A DNA stretch of 64,000 bases from positions 8,655,001 to 8,719,000 of the forward strand of contig CM068320.1 in NCBI GenBank assembly GCA_034766995.1. The letters are read 5' to 3'. The notes under the pieces were generated by a model. That model was not told the DNA's origin. It was given only the letters and a program-made list of their open reading frames with translations, and made no database searches. This DNA comes from Acanthacorydalis orientalis. Its lineage: Eukaryota > Arthropoda > Insecta > Megaloptera > Corydalidae. Shown piece by piece: positions 50,609 through 63,102 of this stretch (positions are counted from its first letter, which is position 1; every line of letters starts with the position of its first letter). A program made the position numbers and the translations under genes.

Positions 50609-51690
50609 TTAGGGTGTAACATATGAAATTGGTTAATATGTAGGGGAGACTTAAAACGCAATATTTTTAACAAAAAATATATTTAATCAAAAGAAGCTCC
50701 ATCAGCTTCAATGGTCTTTTGCCAACGAGGAATTAGATTGTTTATCCCATTGTTATGAAAATCGCTATTTTTAGAGCTTATAAAGTATTCGAATCTTTGA
50801 ATTACTTCTGTTTGGTTTCGGAATTTTTTATGTCTTAATATTCCAAGTGGTGAAAAAGATGATTGTCTGTGAAAGATCTGGTGAATAAGGACGATGCGAT
50901 AAAATTTCATAATTTAATGAATTTAATTTGGAAATTGTGATTCAAGATGTGTGGTTGAGCATTGTCTTGCAATAGTATTGGCCCATATCTGTTGGTTAGC
51001 ACTGGCTGTTTTATTTTAAATTTTTCATTCTTATTGTCGATTTTCCAACAATATGAATCATCCGTAATTGCTTCGCCTGGTTTAAAAAAGAATAATGGAT
51101 TTTTCTTTTATTTGTCCACCACAGAGTAACCATAATTTTTTTGGTGTAATGAGGTGCGTGTCCTGGAGCTTCATGTCCATTTAACCATTGTCCAGATCTT
51201 TTTCTGTTATCATACAGAATCCACTTTTCATCACAAGTAATGATTCGATTTAAAAATGGCGTTTTATCATTTCGAATCATCAATGAAGAACACACTTCTA
51301 AGCGTCTCAGTTTCTGACCATCTCTCCTTTCATGCGGTACCCACTTATCCAACTTTTTCACCTTTCCTATTGCAGCGAGGTGACGAGAAACAGTCATAAC
51401 ACTAACACTTAAATAACATGTGAGAGCTCGAACTGTTGTATGTGGATTAGCTTCCACCATGGCTCTCAAATGTTTTTCGTCCACAATGGTTTTGGGCCTT
51501 CCTCGAGGCTCATTGTCGAGATTCATATTACCGGAACGACATTTTCTGAACCATAATTGAATTGTTCTCTGGCTAATCGATCTTTCTCTAAAAGCTCCAT
51601 TGATATTTCTACCTAATACGCATTGTGTCCCAACTTGAACTCGTATAAAAAAAGTAGACGAAAATCTTTCGCAGATACCATCCTGTTAAA
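50609..51690 (-). mobile_element. mariner remnant, family E
   Basis: A likely left end TTAGGGTGTAACATATGAAA at 50609 follows TA (50607-50608). No matching right end was found beyond the start codon at 51681, so the right end is truncated or decayed. It encloses an almost complete mariner coding region on the minus strand that is related to family D in sequence but not in terminal sequence. Confidence 0.82.
50683..51681 (-). pseudogene. mariner transposase, family E (cecropia-like), broken
   Basis: The likely ATG at 51681 begins MVSAKDFRLLFLYEFKLG. A frame change near residue 20 leads into GRNINGAFRERSISQRTIQL. The longest open piece is 171 residues (51526-51011): GRPKTIVDEKHLRAMVEAN, helix-turn-helix SVSVMTVSRHLAAIGK, KKLDKWVPHERRD, IITCDEKWILYDNRKRSGQW with the first catalytic Asp, and KIMVTLWWTN. 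Downstream, LNYEILSHRPYSPDLSQT marks the third-Asp motif (Asp itself now lost, SQTI) near 50840-50900, and the C-terminus reads GINNLIPRWQKTIEADGASF before the stop at 50683. About 333 codons in total, near the family length of 345. Confidence 0.9.
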
Positions 51691-51910
51691 GGGTATAAAA
51701 AAATAAAAACAATAACTCCGTATTTAAAAACAATTGAAGGGTACAGAACATTAGTCAGTTCCAAAAAGCTGAACTTGTAAAATATTACATAGAATCTTTC
51801 TCAATCGTGGTCGACCTCTGACTGACTGAAATTAGGCAGCTTTATAAAACCTAATAGATATTGCTTCTTGTACACTCGATGTCGATTTTAAAACTAGTAT
51901 TTAATATCTA
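51691..51910. other. Unannotated sequence
   Basis: May include the decayed right end of mariner E; no clear match. Confidence 0.35.
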
Positions 51911-51980
51911 CCTGAGGATGGGACTCGTACCGATATAAGTAATGAAGAACAAATACTTTGCTAGACCACCAGAACAATGA
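51911..51980 (-). repeat. Possible tRNA-derived fragment
   Basis: On the minus strand, TGGTGGTCTAGCAAAG looks like a D arm with an A box, and GGTACGAGTCCCATCC about 35 nt on looks like a B box (GGTTCGANTCC with one change). No good acceptor stem is seen. A tRNA pseudogene or SINE head is possible. Confidence 0.35.
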
Positions 51981-52424
51981 AAATAAGTTTTATTAGGAGA
52001 ATACAAAAAAATCAGGTAATGTTTTTTTTCCATTAAACTGTTAGATAGTATTGTTTTATTCATATAGTATTTTTATCATGTGTCAAATGGTTTCTTTTTA
52101 TTGGGTTTATAGAACTATTATTCGTGAGCCATTTAAAAAAAAAAGCGTTATAATTTCAAATTGTGACATTTACGAAACCACACTCAGAAATTTCAAATAA
52201 ATTACTTTGCCGAAATATATTAGTTTACTACTGTAAACAAATGTATTTTGCTAGTAATTGAATTTTCAAATAAGTAGAATCCTGTGCGTCTGTCTTCAGT
52301 TTAAAATACAGATTATGTCATGTGTTGTTCTTAACTACTGGATTCGGTTCGAATTGTGTTTCCAGTGATACTAGTTAAGGAAGCCAATCTTGTGACCTAA
52401 GAAAATCAATCTACAAACTTCATT
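51981..52424. other. Unannotated sequence
   Basis: Nothing recognised. Confidence 0.4.
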
Positions 52425-52431
52425 TATATAA

Positions 52432-52505
<74 letters not shown>
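52425..52505. repeat. (TA)n(GA)n microsatellite
   Basis: TA tract followed by about 24 bp of GA. Confidence 0.95.
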
Positions 52506-52506
<1 letters not shown>

Positions 52507-52567
52507 TTGAGATTGGTTGGTATTGGGGTTTTAGGGCGCTTCGTCATCTAAGGTCATTAGTGCTTCA

Positions 52568-52570
<3 letters not shown>

Positions 52571-52620
<50 letters not shown>

Positions 52621-52622
52621 AG
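52571..52622. repeat. (TA)n microsatellite
   Basis: TA tract, then GTAAGTAC. Confidence 0.95.
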
Positions 52623-53210
52623 TACTTTTGTACGTATGTATACAAACACACGCACATGTATGTATTTGTTTGTACAGATTGAGAGTTGAATGGAACCAGT
52701 ATAAACGTATTACATGCATAGAACAAAATGACGTTAATAGATGCCCATTGTGCCACGTCTACGTCGATGAGCTTTTACCATACAATTATGCCAAACCTTG
52801 TTACGCGAACGAACACACAAAGGAAACATGTACAAAAGCCCTATCGAATAATTCGACAATCATAATTCAATCTTTATTAATCAACTAACAACAAATCGAC
52901 GGTCAATTGAACACACGTTACAGTTACCGTTCAGCCGAATCGTCGTTGTCGACTATATTGTTTGCACGCAATATCGTAGTTATTTTCATACAAAAACGCA
53001 TATATTTATGTATTCATGTATATATGATGTGTAAATAAATTAGACTAGTGTGCAACTACTCTCGCTTTTTAATAATAAAAGATAAATATTGTTGTTTGAA
53101 TTGCATTACTGATAATTAATTTTATGTTTTCATCAATGATCGTAACTCTAGACCGATTCGATTTTTTTTAAATGTATGGTAAATGACTAGTAAATTGAAA
53201 ATATTTATAT
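52623..53210. other. Unannotated sequence
   Basis: A plus-strand frame at 52628-52888 includes CPLCHVYVDELLPYNYAKPC, superficially zinc-binding, but no family is recognised and it starts in repeat-like DNA. Confidence 0.35.
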
Positions 53211-53271
53211 ACAATATATATATATATATATATGTGGGTGTATATGTATATATATATATATATACATGTGA

Positions 53272-53351
<80 letters not shown>

Positions 53352-53391
53352 GCAGAGACAGACAGAGAGAGATTGGTTGGTTGGTTGGTTA
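53211..53391. repeat. Compound (TA)n, GA and (TTGG)n array
   Basis: TA with GTGGGTG and CATGTGAGTG interruptions, a pure TA tract of 64 bp, GAGAGAGGCAGAGACAGAC, then four TTGG units. Confidence 0.94.
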
Positions 53392-53521
53392 TTAGATTTT
53401 TAATTTTTCCCATTTATAAAAAAAACAATACTAAATTATCATACCTGCATAATAAGTTACTTAACGAATTACGAAGACAATAGATACTTTTTGAATTGTT
53501 TTAATTTTACATATCAGTGTT

Positions 53522-53563
53522 TATATATATATTTGTTTATTTATTTATTTATTTATATATGAT
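53522..53563. repeat. (TA)n/(TTTA)n microsatellite
   Basis: TATATA followed by several TTTA units. Confidence 0.85.
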
Positions 53564-54186
53564 GTGCCTTTTAATTAATTACAATTTTGATAAGTACAAA
53601 AACACATTAATGAATAATGTTAAGGCAGTAGATGTTATTTTTTTTTCATTTTTTTAACGCGTGAATATTAATATTAATTAGATTATTATTAATATCATGC
53701 ATTATACTCTACATTTAAATATACTTAAGATAACCGAAAGGAGATTGCTTCCGTTTCATATCTAGGATTACAAAATATAATGTGTATAACGTTTTCATTT
53801 TCACCATATGAAATGCCAATACTTTGTCCACTTTAACTTTTTCTGATTTTCCTTACTCCAAGTTTACATACAGCTACGTAGTACAATAGTTTAAATTCAG
53901 CTACGGTTTTATTTTGTTTTGGCTCTATTTTGTAATAAGCAGCTTCAGAATAACGTAGGCAGGCAAAAAATATTAGAAAAACATTACTAATAACCGTTAA
54001 CAGAATAATAATAGTTAATATGGCAATCAGGCATGGTGAAACCTACTTGAAATGTTTCATACAAAATAGTCTTCATATTTTTCGATAATTTGAGTTTCTA
54101 TCTTATATTGATAATTTCGAAATCTGTACTATTGTTAGATAGATTTTAAATAACTAGGTTGTTTAATCTCTATCCTAAAATAACAC

Positions 54187-54189
<3 letters not shown>
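53564..54189. other. Unannotated AT-rich sequence
   Basis: Nothing recognised. Confidence 0.45.
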
Positions 54190-54218
<29 letters not shown>

Positions 54219-54240
54219 CGCACACACACACACACACGTG
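54190..54240. repeat. (TA)n(CA)n microsatellite
   Basis: TA tract, CG, then CA units. Confidence 0.95.
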
Positions 54241-54501
54241 TCAAAACTAATGGTGGAAGAATGAAACTAAGGTAATTTAAAAGGATAAAGATCATTAAAA
54301 CAACACGTTAACTAGATCACAGCTATAAAAAAAATATAATTATGATTTTAATTTATTTTTTCATCATATTTAAAATTCACTCCTACTGACTTTATTATCT
54401 TGTCGAAACAATGAAAAAGTGATTTATTAACGCATGATAAAAATCGTTTCTACTCTTTCAAATAAAATCGATTTTTTCTCTTTTTATTTCTTCCTTAATT
54501 T

Positions 54502-54503
<2 letters not shown>

Positions 54504-54563
<60 letters not shown>

Positions 54564-54568
54564 CATAC
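54504..54568. repeat. (TA)n microsatellite
   Basis: TA tract with CATACATA end. ATCTTCCTTAGTTTTG-like sequence flanks both sides in inverted orientation (TTCCTTAATTTTG left, CAAAACTAAGGAA right). Confidence 0.93.
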
Positions 54569-54687
54569 TGACAAACAAAACTAAGGAAGATGTAAGATCA
54601 AATCATCCATAACAATATTTTGAATTAAAATATTTTTCTCTTTGTTTTAGGATTTTGACGTTGTTTTAGTTGTTTTAGGATTATTAA

Positions 54688-54807
<120 letters not shown>

Positions 54808-55899
54808 ACTAATCAGTTGGCTTAACCTCATAAAATAGAATTGAATACGATGATGTTCAAAAAGAAGCATATTAAGTATTGCATATTTTTCATATTCTAG
54901 TTGAAAAAAAAGTTACTGAAGCCTCAGGAATGATTTGTTTAGCTTTGCTAGAAGATGTTATGACGTTTAAGATGTGTAAAAAATTCTAAAACTGAAAGAG
55001 ATCCAAAAGTATATTTCAATTTCATCGACTCATAGCTGCCAATTTCTTTCGACACTGAATTCGGCAGTCATCCGGCAGATGGAGCAAAGTTATATAAAGT
55101 AATGGAGAATATTTTGAGCATTGAAATGTATTAAACGAAAACACTTCTTCATGCCCTGTAATTTGATAGTAAAACTGCTTGTCGACATATATGTCAAATA
55201 AAACACTTAAATTGTAAAGAGTTTAATTTTTAAAGAAAAACTCATTTAAATTTTGAACTTCGTTTGATATTCATGAATTTGTATTGAGAAAAGAAACAAT
55301 AAAAATCGTATATTTTTTTGACGATGTACAAGTGAAAAATGTACTGCATGAAGGGCTGAACATGTAACGAAAGCCATATTTTCTTTGCGGAATTCATCTC
55401 TTGTTTGAATATGGGATTAAGTTTAATGAAAAACATGATAATTGTATTGACAAGTAATCGATCTGTAATGATTGCATATTCATTAACATATTTTTATAGA
55501 TTTACATCATTTATTGACTGCCACATATAAAAGAACACATAAAATCCAAAAAAGAAACATTGATACCACTTCTTTTTATGTCAGTGTAAAATAAAATCTT
55601 ATACACAAGTACACGTGGAAAGCGTGTCTTTCACAAAAATAGAAGAACCCCTTCCAATTTGCATTTATTTAAAAGGTTATAAATTTCACGAGCGGAACAA
55701 TGTACATATTTGTGTGTGGATTTGTGATTATATAGCGTGGTCGCATATTTTATAGGTCTATATAACACGCATCAAATCTTTATCAAACTGTTGAATGTTT
55801 GATATTTCGTGTATTGTTCGCATACGTTTACGAGGCTCTAGTTCTGTTTTGTGTAATTGTGGTTTATATACAATCTGCATTCCACAAAATCAATTTACA

Positions 55900-55903
<4 letters not shown>
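54808..55903. other. Unannotated sequence
   Basis: No gene recognised. 55020-55100 is slightly GC-richer. Confidence 0.4.
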
Positions 55904-55977
<74 letters not shown>

Positions 55978-56001
55978 TGTATGTATGTATGTATGTATGT
56001 A
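55904..56001. repeat. (TA)n(TATG)n microsatellite
   Basis: TA tract followed by about 13 TATG units. Confidence 0.96.
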
Positions 56002-56296
56002 CATTCAAATATCTTAAAGCATAATGGGGATTAATTTAATTCAGTAATTTGATATAATTGAACAGAAAGATAATTATAGTGATAAGATGAGATATGTTAT
56101 ATTTAAAATTAGTTTTCATTCTTTTGATTTAATCTTTTTGATTAAAATTCGATCCTTATTGTAGATATAGAGGACATCGACTCGTGTTCTGCTACTAAAT
56201 TTGGTAATATTTATTGTACAATGTCTCAAATTAATTAAATTTTGTATTTGTACTTATATTAAATTCATAACATTTATATAACAGATATAAATATAT
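56002..56296. other. Unannotated sequence
   Basis: Nothing recognised. Confidence 0.4.
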
Positions 56297-56560
56297 GCAG
56301 GGTGTCAAGAAGTTATAACGTGTATTTTTTTTTTGATTTTTTTCATTATAGTATTTATACGTTTCATAAAAATCAAAAATCAGTCACTATTGGATCATAG
56401 TTAAGGAATTCATTTTTTTATTTGAAAATGTTGTGATCTCTATTTCGAATTCGTGTTTTTGAATAAGTAAAATGGAATTATATACAAAAGAAGTTGTTAA
56501 ATATTTCAATCATTTCGATTCAGTCTATATTAATTAGGCCTGTAATTATTAGGTATACAT
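56297..56560 (+). mobile_element. Possible 5' end of a DDE transposon
   Basis: Begins GCAGGGTGTCAAGAAGTTAT, a style of terminus seen in insect Tc1/mariner-superfamily elements whose transposase starts with a DUF4817-like helix-turn-helix. At 56472 an ATG opens MELYTKEVVKYFNHFDSVY before a stop, which resembles that N-terminus (M-x-YT-x-E...). Similarity is short, so the assignment is tentative. It could be related to the C-terminal fragment at 63340-63620. Confidence 0.35.
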
Positions 56561-57261
56561 ATTAAATTATTACTATTTATTTTTGTTTCATTCTATGATA
56601 AACCAATTAAAGGCCTATTAAAAATATTCAAGCACCAAGAAATTTATTTAAAATACCACAAAACATTTTACAATCTATCGTAACGATGTTTTTATCACTT
56701 ACATCAAACTGTAATATAAAGAAGCCTCGTTCTCTACCACTCAAGGTTTATTGAAACCAATAGCAACATCACCACTATTCAATTTGCAGAGGTCGATTCT
56801 GTAATCACGAATAATGTGATTATCATTGTCGTTTTAATTCTTACATCACGAGTTTAGTATACATCGTATTTATTTTTTGTGGAAATAGATAACCTTCGAA
56901 TTAGATAGATAGTGATGCCATCGTTTACAGACGTTTTCGTATTGCAAATCAGGTTTGGGTTTTTATGCTTGATTTATTTCTTAATGCAATGTAATTTTAC
57001 TTTTGGTATTTCATTATATAGTTGAAAAGTTCTCATATTCCTTATAATAACCATTTAGTTATAACCATTTTACTTCATGTGTTAATATTATTGAAAAATT
57101 ACTACATGTGTCTATCACAAAACAGTTCTGATACTGTGGTTAAGTTCATTTTTACAAGTTATTTTTTCTTCGTCCCCAGAGACCACACAAACATTTTTCA
57201 GATCAGAAATGTTCAATTAATTATTATTGATTATTTTTGATTGTCGTTTGTGCACATTTCG
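56561..57261. other. Unannotated sequence
   Basis: Nothing recognised. Confidence 0.4.
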
Positions 57262-57276
57262 ATGGCAACGCCATCA
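57262..57276. repeat. Perfect 6-bp hairpin, loop 3
   Basis: GATGGC-AAC-GCCATC, five bases before the larger hairpin at 57282. Confidence 0.8.
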
Positions 57277-57281
57277 TCCTT

Positions 57282-57328
57282 AAAGCGACAAGGTACAGAA
57301 AAAAAATTTTTCTGTACCTTGTCGCTTT
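57282..57328. repeat. Perfect 22-bp-arm hairpin
   Basis: The left arm starts AAAGCGACAAGGTACAG and ends in five A. The right arm is its exact reverse complement, and the loop is 3 nt (AAA). Base composition of the arms (CG- and GG-containing) is unlike the AT-rich surroundings. No transposon motif flanks it. Confidence 0.96.
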
Positions 57329-58168
57329 TGAAAATTATTTTCCACTTTTATACATTTTTTGACAGTTCAGTTTACAAATAAGTGAGCGCATCATTGACAT
57401 CATCACACATTCTGTATTATAAATGGTTGAAATGTTTGTTGATAATATAAAATTACTTTTTAACATATTTGTTAAAAGTAATGTGAAGTTCAACAATTTT
57501 TAATACCATTTTTTGAATTAAGTTTGTTTAATGATTGGAAAAAAATGTGACTCATATATTACAGTATTCAATTAATTTCCTTATGGCTGTACTGCCGCGT
57601 ACAAAACGCATGAATTAAACGATTAAAAGACAATCGAATCGACCGGATTTACGATTTCCAGTCACGAATGATTGTATTTTCGAACACAATGGCTGTTGTT
57701 CTTCGATTATAGCGTTTATAGTAACGTGTCCCTTCTTTCATTATTACATAACTACTGAGTCGTTATGTGTATTCATACGGATGTAAGCTAAAACGTCAAC
57801 AGTGGAACGATAACACCAGTAGTAATAATGAGGCAACGATTATATTATTGAATTGATTACGAAATCAAAACAGTTCAATTAGCATGGTATGGAAATTATG
57901 AATTATCTTTCAATTAGGGTGTGAATTTCGTATAAACGCTCAGCACACCAAAACGTAAAACATATATTTTTGTTGTGAGAAAAAATACATGATTCATGAA
58001 TGGGAATTACTTATGATATTAGGAAAAGTGTCATGAAGTAATTATAACGTTTTTATTTGATATTAAATGTAAATGAAACATTTTTAAATAAAAACATGAA
58101 AGATTATAGATGAATATCTAATATTGTGTCCAAATGATCAACTTGTTGCTAATTATAATTCAGATTAT
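57329..58168. other. Unannotated sequence
   Basis: The part 57590-57800 is slightly less AT-rich. No gene recognised. Confidence 0.4.
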
Positions 58169-58797
58169 AGGGGCACTAGGAAAGAATGTCTTTTTTATGC
58201 TTACACGCTTTTTTTATGTTTAATCAGTCGACCCTCAGGCCACATCCGGTTCGCGAAAGGATTTTATCTGGTCCGCAGACACATTGGATATTATATACAG
58301 GTATCGCTCAAGATAAACTTGTTCTAGATACTCGTTTATCGGTAATAAGTCACAGAATTTTTTTAAAAAAATAGGTGTTTCGAACTTGACACCAAATATT
58401 GAAGAAGTAATTTAAAGATCAACAAAACGGGTTCATTCTTCACATTAGTGCTTTTTAATACTCATGTCATTCTTGAGGTATTGATTTGATACCATCTCGA
58501 TTAAGTTTTTTTTTTAAAAAAAAAACTACATGAAAATAAATGAAAATGTTTTCTTTACTTGTGCCTATTTTCTTTGCAAAACAACTTTTACTTATCCAAA
58601 TTTAATTATTGTTGTGCATTTTGTGCATGTTTTGCATTTTTTTATTTTCATACCAATAATTTTTTTCCATTTATTCATTTATAAGTATGCTATGTATAAT
58701 TATAGGAAAATAAAATAGATATTCTTTTAGATTCATCCTGCCTAACACTTTCTATGTACTTATATGGCGCTCCTTTCAAAAAGTTTGGAGACTCCTG
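58169..58797. mobile_element. Probable non-autonomous hAT element
   Basis: The right end, inverted, reads CAGGAGTCTCCAAACTTTTT, a classic hAT terminus. The interior GGCCACATCCGGTTCGCGAA and TCTGGTCCGCAGAC, with TTGACACCAAAT and TTTGATACCATC, are like the GGCCCGC-rich subterminal parts of hAT elements. The left end is less certain (AGGGGCACTAGG at 58169), and no 8-bp duplication was confirmed. The open frames 58124-58374 run across it and are not genes. Confidence 0.5.
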
Positions 58798-58971
58798 ATC
58801 TAAATGATGTATTTGTATATAAAAATATTTTTATTGTGAAATATCATTATTGGCTATACTACAAATATTGTAACCATATGATCTTCATTCTTGGATGCAA
58901 AGGTAAAAAGAGTTATGCAAATGGGTCACCTTCAGACTTCTATAAACATTAGTTGACTTAAAATTATAAAT

Positions 58972-58974
<3 letters not shown>
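58798..58974. other. Unannotated sequence
   Basis: Nothing recognised. Confidence 0.4.

Positions 58975-59018
<44 letters not shown>
58975..59018. repeat. (TA)n microsatellite
   Basis: TA tract followed by AAGTAAATAAATAG. Confidence 0.95.
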
Positions 59019-59020
<2 letters not shown>

Positions 59021-59095
59021 TAAATAAATAGTATTTAGCCACAAAAAAGTAAAAGGTTGCAAAAATCTACTACCATATTTATATAGAAATAGTAA

Positions 59096-59106
59096 CACAC
59101 ACACAT

Positions 59107-59189
<83 letters not shown>
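59096..59189. repeat. (CA)n(TA)n microsatellite
   Basis: CA units then a TA tract that abuts the LINE fragment. Confidence 0.95.
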
Positions 59190-59937
<748 letters not shown>

Positions 59938-60026
59938 ACGATTACGTTGTTATATGTCTGATAATAATTATACAGAAATATGTTTATTGTTTCATTCGGT
60001 TGCATGTACAGGTTTATAATTGAGAA

Positions 60027-60083
60027 GTAGGCGAGCGCAGCGAGTCCGATGTTTGTTGAGCGAAGTGAGCAGAGGACGACGCC
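60027..60083 (+). repeat. GCGAG-rich segment related to 45613-45720
   Basis: GTAGGCGAGCGCAGCGAGTC and GAGCGAAGTGAGCAGAGGAC stand out in AT-rich DNA and resemble the minus strand at 45617-45643. Repeat type unknown. Confidence 0.5.
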
Positions 60084-60463
60084 TTTTAATAGAAGTATAA
60101 AACTGAATATTTTTTTGAACGGAAAAAATATATAGAGTTATTAATTTTGTAGTTTAGACAATATTATTTTTTGTTTTTACGTTTCGTATTCTAACTACCA
60201 TAAATTCATTATCGTTTGTATACATCAGTATGACTGTATTCATGATATTTCAGAAATAGCACACAATTTGATCCAAAAATTTTCTAATCAGTACGTTCTA
60301 TTGAATGTATTGGCTGAATTTTTTTGAAACAAACAAATATTTGTCTCATTTAGTAATCTTTGAGTGGATTTCACAAATTTCACATAATCGAATATCTTAC
60401 TGAAATTTATTCTAGATATTGTTACTGAAATTATAAAGATAATATGTAAATGTATATTATTAC
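60084..60463. other. Unannotated AT-rich sequence
   Basis: Nothing recognised. Confidence 0.4.
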
Positions 60464-60467
60464 TTAA

Positions 60468-60653
60468 CCCTTTGCGGTCCACTGTCTAGACGTCCTGGAC
60501 ATCGCGTTTTTAATTGAATAGGTCCACTGTTGTTCCTCTGGACAGATTTCATTCATATGATTAAATGATAAACCATTTTAAAGATGGAGTCTGTACAGAG
60601 AGACTGGATTTGTTCAGTTGAAACCCGATGTCTAGATAGTGGACAGCAAAGGG
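60468..60653. mobile_element. piggyBac-type MITE with perfect TTAA duplications
   Basis: TTAA at 60464-60467 and 60654-60657. Inverted ends of 27 bp match at 24 positions, starting CCCTTTGCGGTCCACTGTCT on the left and, inverted, CCCTTTGCTGTCCACTATCT on the right. The 186-bp total has no coding capacity. CCCTTTG-type ends plus TTAA are diagnostic of piggyBac mobilisation. It carries fewer end differences than the two other piggyBac-like elements relative to its long repeats. Confidence 0.93.
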
Positions 60654-60657
60654 TTAA

Positions 60658-62230
60658 GTAAGTAAATAACTTTATAACTAAAATTTATTATTTCCTGGTA
60701 ATTACGTTAGTATTTTTTTTTATTAAAACAATAATCTTGAAATAAGTTTTAATAAGTAATTTTACAATGAAAAAAAACTATTGTTACATAAAAAGTAGCA
60801 ATATTAGAAGAACAAACATATTTAAAAATGTAATTTTTATTATATTTTGTAAAGGTCATAGACTTTTCACGTCAAATATTAATGCTAAATCGTTTTTGGT
60901 TAAATAATAAGACAACAAAATTGCAAATTAACGTTTTGCACCCTGCAGATTCTTTAGTTCAAGTCTCCTGTTGTGAGGCCTAGTTCAATGTTCTTTACCT
61001 TGTAACCACCTATCGTGCTGAAAGCGTAAATGCACGAATCTGACTTGTGTAGATATGGTCATGCTTGACGAGTGTCTAAATTATTGTATCTGACGTTGTA
61101 CAGAAACAGTTTTCGATAATATAAATATGGTATGGAAAAGGCAGTGTATTCAATAAATGCGTATCGTTTTGCTTATATTAATGTGTTATAAGAAAATATT
61201 TGATTTTTTGGTAATATATTTTTCTTATGTATTCACTTATTTCGCTAAGAAACACATTAAGGAAATATATTGATTTATACATAATTACATAAATTTATTG
61301 ATAAACTTAGTAATTGTCACATTTTGCTACAAGTGTATATTTTCACTATAAATGTGAAAATAGATTGCATTGTATTTTTGTAACGTTTTTTTAAAATTTT
61401 TTATATTCAAATATTTGATTTGTCGGCCAATTAAATGGTACTTTCAAGCTCATCAAAGACAACTCTTTAAGTAGTTAAATATGCTTGTATATTTTCAATC
61501 AAATTATGGTCTAGAATTTTTAGGGACGTCGAATATATTCTATTTTTTATTGTGTTACAAAGATTTTTTTTTACTAAACTTTTGTTTTATTATAATATAT
61601 ATTCTGAATTGGAGTTATCAAAACAGTTGTTAGTGAAAATCAGCAGAACCATTTATACAAATTAGCTACTTGTTCTGTGTTTAAGTTTCCCGTAAAACAG
61701 TTAATATAATTCTGTACAAATGCAAATAAAAATTCTCGTAGCTAGATTTATCTCGTGCTAGTTGGCATTAGAATTTCTCTTGTCTGTTGCAAACTCTCTT
61801 GCCTATAAATTTTCTAAAATAAAATTTTACTATTTCTTTTTCAAAAATATATTATTTTTTCTTTCTAAATGTATATGTTGTTTTTAAACAAACCGATTTT
61901 TCTTTAGAATATTTTATTCTAAATTTATCTCATTTGTATTGTTTTCATTCGTTAAAATTTATTGATAATTCTATTATTTTGCGCGTTTCGAAAATAAGTT
62001 TTAATTTTTTAACACATCTATGTCACCATTCTGAAAAAATATTTTTACTGAAAAGCTTCTAAAGAATTAATCTTGATATATTCTTATCATTTTCAGTGTT
62101 CAAATGTTAATAGAAAATGATGTATGAGAGATTTTTATACTAAACAATGCACCTTTAATTCATAAAATATTCATAAATTGAATAAAAAAATTATTTTAGG
62201 AGAAAATAGGTTTGATTAATATTTTTTTTC

Positions 62231-62235
<5 letters not shown>
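60658..62235. other. Unannotated AT-rich sequence
   Basis: About 1.6 kb without a recognised feature. 60960-61070 is slightly GC-richer. Confidence 0.45.
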
Positions 62236-62271
<36 letters not shown>

Positions 62272-62286
62272 CTACATACACACACG
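62236..62286. repeat. (TA)n(CA)n microsatellite
   Basis: TA tract, TTTCTACATA, CACA. Confidence 0.94.
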
Positions 62287-62532
62287 GTACAAACCACACA
62301 ATTTAATGACCCCATTATATGGTATGTTTCATTAGACATCATACAAATATTTGTATATACACGTTGTGTTTTTCACTGCTGTTTAAATTAACGAAAATTC
62401 TCGACGTGAATTTTCCAACACTTCAGCCGATATTCCGGTCGAACGATTTCGCAAACGGGGGCAAAACAATAAACTCTCTCCACCCGTCGTTGAGTAATTA
62501 TTTTGTTTTGTTTATTTTGTTATTTCGTACAA

Positions 62533-62534
<2 letters not shown>
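62287..62534. other. Unannotated sequence
   Basis: Slightly GC-richer. A plus-strand frame that crosses the next microsatellite has no motif. Confidence 0.35.
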
Positions 62535-62588
<54 letters not shown>

Positions 62589-62634
62589 ATGTATATATAT
62601 ATATATATATATATGTGTGTATGTGTGTGTGTGT
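62535..62634. repeat. (TA)n(TATG)(TG)n microsatellite
   Basis: Two TA tracts separated by GTATGTATATG, then TG units. Confidence 0.95.
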
Positions 62635-63016
62635 TAAATTTTTTGTTCGATGTGTTTGTGGTATGTATCAGTGATCGGAAAAAACACTGTCGTTTGTATG
62701 AAGTTAATGTTTTCACATAAATTATGAGAAATACGATGTAGATAATGCTTATTCTTCAGTAAACTAAAAGGCGAATGATGAATTAATTGATATATCTGAA
62801 TAAGCATGAAATAGGATTCGAATAAAAAATACAGCAAAAGTATCCATTCTAGTTATTCATGTTTACATCATCTTTAATGAGTATAAACTCGACACACTGT
62901 GTATCGCAACGATTTAAATTATTCTTTGCACGAGTCGGTGTCATTTTTTTTATGAATTTACATTGAATGATTTTTTTAAATTGGAACAACTCGACAAATT
63001 TAATGTTTTTAAATAT
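62635..63016. other. Unannotated sequence
   Basis: Nothing recognised. Confidence 0.4.
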
Positions 63017-63029
63017 TGTATATATATAT

Positions 63030-63098
<69 letters not shown>
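63017..63098. repeat. (TA)n microsatellite
   Basis: TA tract with one AATA interruption. Just beyond it AAAAATAGCTTACACA is repeated (63106 and 63135). Confidence 0.95.

Positions 63099-63102
<4 letters not shown>

Noticed and set aside
52628..52888. Plus-strand frame with CPLC and further Cys residues
   Set aside because: Looks zinc-finger-like, but spacing fits no family I know, the start lies in repeat-like DNA and no splice context is clear.
54504..54590. TTCCTTA...TAAGGAA flanking a TA tract as a MITE
   Set aside because: Short flanking inversion only; no target duplication or sibling copy can be shown from this window.
55955..56001. Tandem TATG array as a possible CRISPR or satellite
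   Set aside because: Simple 4-bp microsatellite without spacers; this is eukaryotic DNA.
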